Shown here piece by piece: positions 14,987 to 20,130 of a DNA stretch of 20,130 nucleotides. The stretch covers positions 1-20,130 of the forward strand of contig CAYOKC010000067.1 of the NCBI GenBank assembly GCA_964404415.1, in the 5' to 3' direction. The position numbers were made by a program, and so were the translations under genes. Positions within the stretch are counted from its first letter, which is position 1. The number at the start of each line of letters is the position of its first letter. Source of the stretch: Leptolinea sp964404415 (GTDB lineage: Bacteria; Chloroflexota; Anaerolineae; Anaerolineales; Anaerolineaceae). The notes beneath the pieces are model-generated. The model ran no database searches and had not been told where the DNA came from. It was given only the letters and a program-made list of their open reading frames with translations.

Positions 14987-16351
14987 ATGAGACATAAATC
15001 ACGAAATTCCGTATATGAAATAAATCTAAAAACATTCAGGCAATCAGACACCATGGCAATGACAGAAACTCAATGTACAGTTAAGCTTCAAAATCTATCC
15101 GATTTAAAAGACTTGATACCCGGACTTGTAGATCATTACAAACAGAAATGGTGGAATACAAGTACCCGTTTTCCCGGATTTTCTCTTTCATATTCTCTGG
15201 ATGCACAAATGGAAAATGAAAAAAGGATTGAGCTGGAAACCAACCGGTTGGTCAATGCAGCAAAACACATATCAACAGGTTCAAAAGACGTAAACACTTT
15301 CCAAGAAGCCACACGATTAAATTTATTGACATTGGCTAACGAAGTATTCCTAATCCAAGCAAAAGATGTAAATTTTGTTGAGAAAACCGGATTAATAGAA
15401 TCGGCCTGCTCATTTTTCGAGATGGCCAGAGATTTCGATCCAGGCATCCCTTTTTCTGATATCTACCAGGCTGGTCGGAATATTATTACAGCCAATCTCA
15501 TTCAACTTTTGCTAGGGCTACCGGTTAGAAATACGCCTTCTTTATTCGCATACTCCATGCTTTATCCTTATTCAGATAATTTCCTTGATGACCCGGCGGT
15601 ATCAAGTTCACAAAAGAAAGAATTCAATCAACGGTTTTATAACCGTCTGATAGGTGAAACGACACATCCATTAAATAGAAACGAAGAAATAATCGATACA
15701 CTGATTCAGATGATTGAATCGGAATGGGACCGTGAAAAATTCCCTGTGGTTTATCAGAGTCTTCTTGCCATACATACGGCGCAGGTGAAAAGCCTTGATC
15801 TGGTATCATCTGACATCTCCCCCTTTGAAAAGGACATCCTGGGAATTACTTTCGAGAAAGGCGGTACATCCGTCCTGGCAGACGGGTATCTTGCTGCCGG
15901 CACTTTGTTACCTGAGCAAATTCACGCACTATTTGGATTTGGGGCATTCACACAATTAATGGATGACATGGAAGACATTTGCTCGGATATTCAAGAAAAC
16001 CGTGCCAGTCTTTTCTCAATATCCGCGCCCTATTGGAAATTAGATACAATTTGCAACCGGTTTTTCAATTTTGGGCGAAATGCGATACAGAATCTGAGAG
16101 TTTTTCCAGGGGAATTTATTCCTGAAATATCCAATCTGATCAATAAGTGCATAGATCCAATGCTACTTGGGTCAATTCCTGTATCAACCGGTTATTTTTC
16201 GAAAACTTATTGTGACGAACTTGATAGGTACATGCCAGTAAGGTTTACCGCATTAAAGAAACAACGTCAGAAGTTTTACGGAAACAAAGATAAGATAATT
16301 TTGTTGGTAGAAGAATCGCTCAGATCCAAATCGTTTGCCGGGATGTTTTAG
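14987..16351 (+). CDS. Class I isoprenoid-synthase-fold protein (polyprenyl/terpene synthase-like)
   Basis: Up to 454 residues, largely alpha-helical. Two Asp-rich segments stand where prenyl synthases hold magnesium: YSDNFLDDP (D197, D201, D202) and, 125 residues later, FTQLMDDMEDICSDIQENRASLFS (D326, D327, E329, D330, D334). The second resembles the QLxxxxxDxxxD motif and following charged segment of squalene/phytoene-synthase-type and related class I enzymes. The first is looser than a classical DDxxD. The preceding GGTSVLADGYLAAGTL matches the helix G region, whose small residues let the chain pass. Substrate and product cannot be told, and a non-catalytic role is possible. The start is uncertain: ATG at 14987 or at 15053 (starting MAMTETQ); neither has a strong ribosome site. 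It stops 12 bases before the converging kinase-like gene, with no hairpin between. Confidence 0.6.
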   Translation: MRHKSRNSVYEINLKTFRQSDTMAMTETQCTVKLQNLSDLKDLIPGLVDHYKQKWWNTSTRFPGFSLSYSLDAQMENEKRIELETNRLVNAAKHISTGSKDVNTFQEATRLNLLTLANEVFLIQAKDVNFVEKTGLIESACSFFEMARDFDPGIPFSDIYQAGRNIITANLIQLLLGLPVRNTPSLFAYSMLYPYSDNFLDDPAVSSSQKKEFNQRFYNRLIGETTHPLNRNEEIIDTLIQMIESEWDREKFPVVYQSLLAIHTAQVKSLDLVSSDISPFEKDILGITFEKGGTSVLADGYLAAGTLLPEQIHALFGFGAFTQLMDDMEDICSDIQENRASLFSISAPYWKLDTICNRFFNFGRNAIQNLRVFPGEFIPEISNLINKCIDPMLLGSIPVSTGYFSKTYCDELDRYMPVRFTALKKQRQKFYGNKDKIILLVEESLRSKSFAGMF

Positions 16352-16363
16352 AAAAATAACTGA

Positions 16364-18358
16364 TCATTGATGGGTGACAAGTCTGACGTTATCTATATAT
16401 AATGTCAGACTATCAGCTTCATTTCTGCCTTTCACACAAAAATTGAATGTGGTCATAAGCCCGATCTTCAGATCGTGATTTCCCGGGTAGCGTTTATTAA
16501 GCACGAGTTTCTGATTAAGCTGTTGCCCATCCGCGTTGTCAACAGATTTATAAAGCTGTTCTCCATCAATAAATGCCACAGCTTTAGTAATGATAGGATT
16601 CCCTTGAGAATCTTTCATAACTCTCGCAGGTTTGAGGTTTAGATCAAATAAAACTTCATCAACATCCGTCAGATCCACATTCTGGTTGATCGTAGTACGG
16701 ATGCCTGAGATAAAGCAGTATTCAAAGTTCGCGTCCCCAAGCATATATATCTTGTAACTGTTGGAACCTTCACTGGCCCATTCATTGGAAAATTTACCCA
16801 GAATATGGGAATCACCAATCTTCAAAATCCAGGCGGAGGTATCTTCAAATCCGGGGTTTGAAGCGGTATAAATTTCTGATGAGGCAATAGTATTTTGAAC
16901 CGCAGTCGGAGCTGCCTGCCCACCAGGGGGAATTATTGATGGGGCTGGCAATTCTGGTGCAACATTCCCATCAGATGGAACCACCGTTAGACCTGCCACA
17001 GGAAGTGTGGAATTTTGTGAATAAGTAACCTCAGGTGAGAAAGCCGGGGCATTTACGGGTTTATCAGGTATTGAAGTTGGCTTCCCCCCAGACTTCGAAA
17101 GGAAATTACTCCAATAAATATATCCACCGGCAATGATGACTAAAATGGCCACAACAAAAAAAACTAGTACTTTTCTTGAGAGAACAAACCCTTTTTTTCC
17201 AGTCCGGGGAGCTTCTTTTTCTTTACTGGAGATTTCATGGTCTTCTTCTGATTCTTTTGCAACTTTTGATTTATTCCCGTTTTCAATGGGGGCAAAGTCA
17301 TTCGAATCAGTAGGAAGTTCAATACCATTTTTTGGAGGAAAAACAAATTCTTGTTCTTGAACAGGTTTATTTTTTTCTTTTAGTTCCGAAACGGGTTTTG
17401 TTGGTTGGTTTGTAGAACCTGTTTTTTGACGTGATAATTCCGCGTTTTTCAGTCGTTCCCATTCAGCCAATTCATCATATTTTCTGGATAGGATTTCTCG
17501 TTGCGCCTGTTCCTCAACTTCCAATTCATGCTGTAATTTTCGGGCAACTGTTGATGCGTCAAGATCTCTCAATCCAGCCGATTCATGCATCATGCTAAAC
17601 AGGAGTTCGTCAAGTGATGGATTTATTCCCGGTATGAAATCCCGCAATCTTGAGTGAGGTGGAATCTTGCCGTAATCCTTACCTGTTATCATCTCAAACA
17701 GAATATGCCCCAGGGAATATATATCTGATGTAGGATTAGCGAAATCTGAAGTTAAACGTCTATCTAAATTTATGGTTCCATCAATATCCTGTACGGGTTT
17801 TGTATAACTGAGAATTGATGAAGAACCAATCTGCCCTATCCCCTGTGCCATACCCAGATCAGAAAAGACTATTCGATCTTTCAGATTAAATAGAATGTTG
17901 GACGCTTTCAAATTATGATGGACAATACCCGCTCGATGAAGGGTTCCCAGTCCGATGGCAACGTCGCAGGCTACCCGCAATGCTTTTTCACGTGGATACG
18001 CTATACCCTTCTGGGTATAGGAGAGCATTTTTCCACGCAGACTGCCGCCAGGCGCGTATTCCATTTCAAGAATCATGCACTCCGTAGTATCGGTAAAATC
18101 ATAAATTTGGAGCAAGTATGGATTGGGTTCAGGTGAATTCAATCTGGCAGCTAATTGATACTCAAACTTGAACCGTTGACGGCAATTAAAAAAACCAAGG
18201 TTCCCTGTTCCAATCGTTCCCTGTGAAAAAACTTTTATAGCCCGCTGAGCTTTTTCAGATGTTTTGATCACCCGGTACACTTCACCGCAGGCGCCTTCGC
18301 CCAACAGAGTATCTACCCGGTATTTATTAAGAATGATGTCACCAGATTGGTAGGTCAT
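16364..18358 (-). CDS. Membrane Ser/Thr protein kinase homologue, probable pseudokinase, with extracytoplasmic beta domain
   Basis: A 664-residue protein. An N-terminal kinase fold (about 10-275) has a glycine loop (GEGACGEVY, 20-28), K42 (RAIKVF), likely E66, and DLG at 167-169. The catalytic loop is IVHHNLKASN: HHN (147-149) replaces HRD, so the catalytic Asp is Asn, although K151 and N154 remain. No APE motif is visible between DLG and SDIYSLG (211-217). The lysine and DLG suggest ATP may bind, but phosphotransfer is doubtful. A charged helical stretch (about 275-312) and a Pro/Lys/Glu linker precede one membrane helix (about 396-416). Outside lies a Pro/Thr/Ser-rich stalk and a beta-rich C-terminal domain (about 498-664, SNPGFEDTSAW to LTLYIDNVRL), reminiscent of carbohydrate-binding jelly rolls. 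It is single-gene, with a possible TATACT (plus 18413-18418) upstream. Confidence 0.85.
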   Translation of the reverse strand: MTYQSGDIILNKYRVDTLLGEGACGEVYRVIKTSEKAQRAIKVFSQGTIGTGNLGFFNCRQRFKFEYQLAARLNSPEPNPYLLQIYDFTDTTECMILEMEYAPGGSLRGKMLSYTQKGIAYPREKALRVACDVAIGLGTLHRAGIVHHNLKASNILFNLKDRIVFSDLGMAQGIGQIGSSSILSYTKPVQDIDGTINLDRRLTSDFANPTSDIYSLGHILFEMITGKDYGKIPPHSRLRDFIPGINPSLDELLFSMMHESAGLRDLDASTVARKLQHELEVEEQAQREILSRKYDELAEWERLKNAELSRQKTGSTNQPTKPVSELKEKNKPVQEQEFVFPPKNGIELPTDSNDFAPIENGNKSKVAKESEEDHEISSKEKEAPRTGKKGFVLSRKVLVFFVVAILVIIAGGYIYWSNFLSKSGGKPTSIPDKPVNAPAFSPEVTYSQNSTLPVAGLTVVPSDGNVAPELPAPSIIPPGGQAAPTAVQNTIASSEIYTASNPGFEDTSAWILKIGDSHILGKFSNEWASEGSNSYKIYMLGDANFEYCFISGIRTTINQNVDLTDVDEVLFDLNLKPARVMKDSQGNPIITKAVAFIDGEQLYKSVDNADGQQLNQKLVLNKRYPGNHDLKIGLMTTFNFCVKGRNEADSLTLYIDNVRLVTHQ

Positions 18359-18412
18359 TTCGTTGTTCTCTATTTTAGAGATGTGATGAGTAGCTAATTT
18401 TTATTATGTAAA

Positions 18413-18418
18413 AGTATA
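18413..18418 (-). promoter_or_regulatory. Candidate -10 element for the kinase-like gene
   Basis: TATACT on the minus strand, in the sequence GTACTATACTTTTA, lies about 55 bases before the kinase-like ATG. A -35 is not evident at 17 bp (AGACAT). The rest of 18359-18477 is AT-rich and holds no other feature I can see. Confidence 0.3.
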
Positions 18419-18477
18419 GTACAACATTGCTTTTTATGTCTTTTTTATTCCATTCTCTAACGTTTGGCAAAACATGC

Positions 18478-18511
18478 AAAAAAGAGGCTGACCGATGAGG
18501 TCAGCCTCTTT
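18478..18511 (-). terminator. Intrinsic terminator of the tRNA-His transcript
   Basis: A 13-bp perfect stem, AAAGAGGCTGACC (18481-18493) with GGTCAGCCTCTTT (18499-18511) and a 5-base loop. On the minus strand it runs into TTTTTT (complement of 18478-18483). It begins 6 bases past the end of the tRNA, so it ends the tRNA transcript and any hisS read-through. Confidence 0.92.
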
Positions 18512-18517
18512 AAGCTG

Positions 18518-18590
18518 GGTGGCTGAAGGGTTTCGAACCCTCAACATCCACATCCACAGTGTGGCGCTCTGCCGTTGAGCTACAGCCACC
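18518..18590 (-). tRNA. tRNA-His (anticodon GUG)
   Basis: The full cloverleaf reads on minus. Acceptor strand GTGGCTG pairs with CAGCCAC. U8-A9 and the D arm GCTC/GAGC follow. The anticodon stem CCACA/TGTGG holds loop CTGTGGA with anticodon GTG. The T arm GAGGG-TTCGAAA-CCCTT is normal (one G-T pair). The extra 5' base (18590) is G and faces C73, which is the G-1:C73 pair that marks histidine tRNAs. The 3' end continues CAGC, so CCA is not fully encoded and must be added. It lies 47 bases after hisS on the same strand. Confidence 0.97.
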
Positions 18591-18603
18591 GTAAGCGAGC
18601 AAT

Positions 18604-18632
18604 ATTTTATCACAGCCCCTTATCAAGGGCAA
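18604..18632 (-). promoter_or_regulatory. Candidate promoter for tRNA-His
   Basis: On minus, TTGCCC (complement of 18627-18632), a 17-bp spacer and TAAAAT (complement of 18604-18609) lie 13 bases before the tRNA 5' end. The tRNA could thus be expressed on its own as well as by read-through from hisS. Confidence 0.5.
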
Positions 18633-18637
18633 GCAAT

Positions 18638-19906
18638 CTACCCCATCATTTCTTTTATCGTTTGCGCTGCGGCTGAAACTGGCACCGTCTTTTGTTCCCG
18701 CTTTGAAAGGTCTTTGATCGTAACAGAGTTTGCTGCTGCTTCATCCGGACCCTGAATAATGGCAAAATGGATTCTCTTGCGGTCCGCAAATTTCAATTGT
18801 TTGGGCAATTTGACAGCTTCAGGATAAGTGACCACCCGCAGACCGGCTTTACGAAGGTCATTACCAATCGCAAACGATGCCGGAAGCAGTGTTTCATCAA
18901 ATACGGTCACAAGTACAGTCTGTTCTTTCTTTGATTCAATGTTCACTTTACCGTACTTTTGGAGAAGAACGGTAATCATTACATCGCCCATGGCAAATCC
19001 TACACCAGGTAACGGATCACCGCCAACATCGCCAACAAGGTTGTCATAGCGTCCGCCTCCAAAAACCGCCCGTCCCTCACCTGAAGCGTCACGGCCTTCA
19101 AATACTGTACCTGTGTAGTACTCCAGCCCCCGGATAACCTGCGGATCAAAAACCACAAATTCATCCAACCCCATGGCTTTTAGAACATCAAAAAACCGGA
19201 TCAATTCTTCAGACCGCTTCCAAAGGTCTTTATCTCCAAGCATCGCGCAAAGAGAATCAAACTGCTTTTCTGATAGGCCGCTTTCCTGGGCATAATCCTT
19301 CCATGCCATGGGTGACAGCTTGTCACGCCGGTCGATGATGTGAAAAACCATTTTACGGTCTTGCGGCTCAACGCCCAGTTCCCCGATCAGGGTATCCATC
19401 AAGCGGCGGTTATTTACGAATATTTTGACTTCGGAAGGTGTCAATCCAACGCTTCGCAGGAAGCTGGCAGCAACGGCCACCAGTTCGGCGTCAGCTTCGG
19501 GTGAGTTTACGCCCAGTATGTCGCAATTCCATTGGAAGAATTCGCGTGTCCGGCCTTTCTGGGGTTTCTCATACCGCCAGAATGGGCCAAATGACCACCA
19601 GCGTACAGGGAAAACCAGCTCATTCTGTTTTTGCGCGATCATTCGGGCCAACGTTGGTGTGAGTTCAGGACGTAATGTGATCTGATCACCCCCACGGTCA
19701 GAAAACACAAAAGATTGCTCTTTAACCAATTCTTCACCGGATTTTGCCGCGTATAATTCAAGCCGTTCAAGGATAGGTCCTTCATACTCTTCATAGCCGA
19801 ATGAAGAACTAACATCATTTATCTTTTGATATAACCAGGTCCGGATTGACATTTCTTCAGGGTAAAAATCCCTGGTACCTTTAACGGATTGGATTAATTG
19901 TTTCAT
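18638..19906 (-). CDS. hisS: Histidyl-tRNA synthetase
   Basis: A 422-residue class II aminoacyl-tRNA synthetase that charges tRNA-His with histidine. It starts VKGTRDFYPEEM, the usual HisRS opening. Next come LRPELTPTLARM, the motif 2 loop SFGPFWRYEKPQKGRTREFFQ, the histidine-specific RGLEYYTGTVFE, and motif 3 GGGRYDNLVGDVGGDPLPGVGFAMG. The C-terminal anticodon-binding domain (about 325-422) shows VLVTVFDETLLPASFAIGNDLRKAGLRVVTYP and the usual QLKFADRKRIHFAIIQGPDE. Length is standard for a bacterial HisRS, and the protein looks complete and catalytic. CGGAG precedes the ATG. Its cognate tRNA-His follows directly downstream on the same strand. Confidence 0.98.
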   Translation of the reverse strand: MKQLIQSVKGTRDFYPEEMSIRTWLYQKINDVSSSFGYEEYEGPILERLELYAAKSGEELVKEQSFVFSDRGGDQITLRPELTPTLARMIAQKQNELVFPVRWWSFGPFWRYEKPQKGRTREFFQWNCDILGVNSPEADAELVAVAASFLRSVGLTPSEVKIFVNNRRLMDTLIGELGVEPQDRKMVFHIIDRRDKLSPMAWKDYAQESGLSEKQFDSLCAMLGDKDLWKRSEELIRFFDVLKAMGLDEFVVFDPQVIRGLEYYTGTVFEGRDASGEGRAVFGGGRYDNLVGDVGGDPLPGVGFAMGDVMITVLLQKYGKVNIESKKEQTVLVTVFDETLLPASFAIGNDLRKAGLRVVTYPEAVKLPKQLKFADRKRIHFAIIQGPDEAAANSVTIKDLSKREQKTVPVSAAAQTIKEMMG

Positions 19907-20071
19907 GATATTCTCCGGTCGTAAATATGCCCCAATTCTAAACCATGATTCAATAAATAACTTTATCCGGAATTAATGGGTTTCTGGTCACTTATATGTT
20001 GGGATAACTGGCTTACTGGAGTAAACTTGTGTACAATTGCGTTAAATATTGTTGCAAATGAAGAGAAATAG
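19907..20071. promoter_or_regulatory. Divergent intergenic region upstream of hisS and the gene at the right edge
   Basis: A 165-bp gap. A CCGGAG ribosome site serves hisS. On the plus side TACAAT (20032-20037) is a possible -10 for the right-hand gene, without a clear -35. I saw no T-box-like leader: there is no terminator hairpin ahead of hisS. Confidence 0.3.
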
Positions 20072-20130
20072 ATGAATGCAGAAGAACTGATAGCGATAAT
20101 TGATGGGAAATTGATGAATCCGGATGCCGA
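20072..20130 (+). CDS. Start of an unidentified gene, cut by the window edge
   Basis: An ATG at 20072 opens a frame that runs to the window end without a stop: MNAEELIAIIDGKLMNPDA. A weak GAAGAG site lies upstream. Nineteen residues are too few to assign a family, so this is only a probable coding start. Confidence 0.45.
   Translation, partial: MNAEELIAIIDGKLMNPDA

Noticed and set aside
18591..18637. Possible hisS terminator hairpin (CCCTT-GAT-AAGGG)
   Set aside because: The stem is only 5 bp with a 3-base loop and no T-run follows. The same bases fit a tRNA promoter better.
19907..20071. T-box or other riboswitch ahead of hisS
   Set aside because: The leader is short, no terminator hairpin or T-box-like conserved sequence was seen, and the organism type does not demand one.
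1..20130. CRISPR array, insertion sequence, prophage or integrated element
   Set aside because: No direct repeats with spacers, transposase or integrase motifs, or long terminal inverted repeats were seen. The only tRNA has no repeated 3' end suggesting an attachment site.

Overview
The window looks like a chromosomal core segment of an anaerobic-type bacterium, most likely a member of the Chloroflexota (Anaerolineae-like). This is inference. It rests on an F420-dependent NADP oxidoreductase-type gene at the left edge, a ComEA/DUF1385/YqeY/PgpH/YbeY/DgkA chain, LysM-M23 and membrane Ser/Thr kinase-like proteins, and several long conserved-looking proteins I cannot assign. Base composition is moderate and codon use looks even. 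I see no insertion sequence, prophage, CRISPR array or integrase.

Layout. (1) 1-1862, minus strand: an SsnA-like amidohydrolase followed, almost without a gap, by a truncated NADPH:F420 oxidoreductase-type gene. (2) 2011-9192, plus strand: one tightly packed run of M20 dipeptidase, DUF1385 membrane protein, ComEA-like protein, YqeY, PgpH-type HD phosphohydrolase, YbeY, DgkA-type lipid kinase and an endonuclease-IV-like TIM barrel. It ends in a perfect 28-bp palindrome that covers the stop codons of both converging genes. (3) 9196-12203: two divergent response regulators, a NarL/LuxR type on minus and a receiver-only protein on plus. The plus one leads a small operon with a DUF192 protein and a secreted LysM-M23 peptidase. 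(4) 12271-14296: a two-gene operon of unrecognised proteins with nucleic-acid-binding-like features, closed by a strong intrinsic terminator. (5) 14347-16351: a zinc-ribbon protein and, divergent from it, a class I isoprenoid-synthase-like protein. (6) 16364-18358, minus: a membrane Ser/Thr kinase homologue whose catalytic loop reads HHN instead of HRD, with an extracytoplasmic beta-rich C-terminus. (7) 18478-19906, minus: hisS, then tRNA-His(GUG), then an intrinsic terminator. (8) 20072 to the end: the first codons of another plus-strand gene.

How the genes fit together. The long plus operon combines RNA and ribosome maturation (YbeY, YqeY), cyclic-di-AMP turnover (PgpH), lipid carrier or phospholipid recycling (DgkA) and DNA-related functions (ComEA, Nfo-like). 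Its yqeY-pgpH-ybeY-dgkA order recalls the Firmicutes yqeY/phoH/pgpH/ybeY/dgkA/era neighbourhood, without phoH and era. hisS and its cognate tRNA form a compact functional pair. The least explained parts are the 12271-14296 pair, the isoprenoid-fold protein and the pseudokinase-like receptor.
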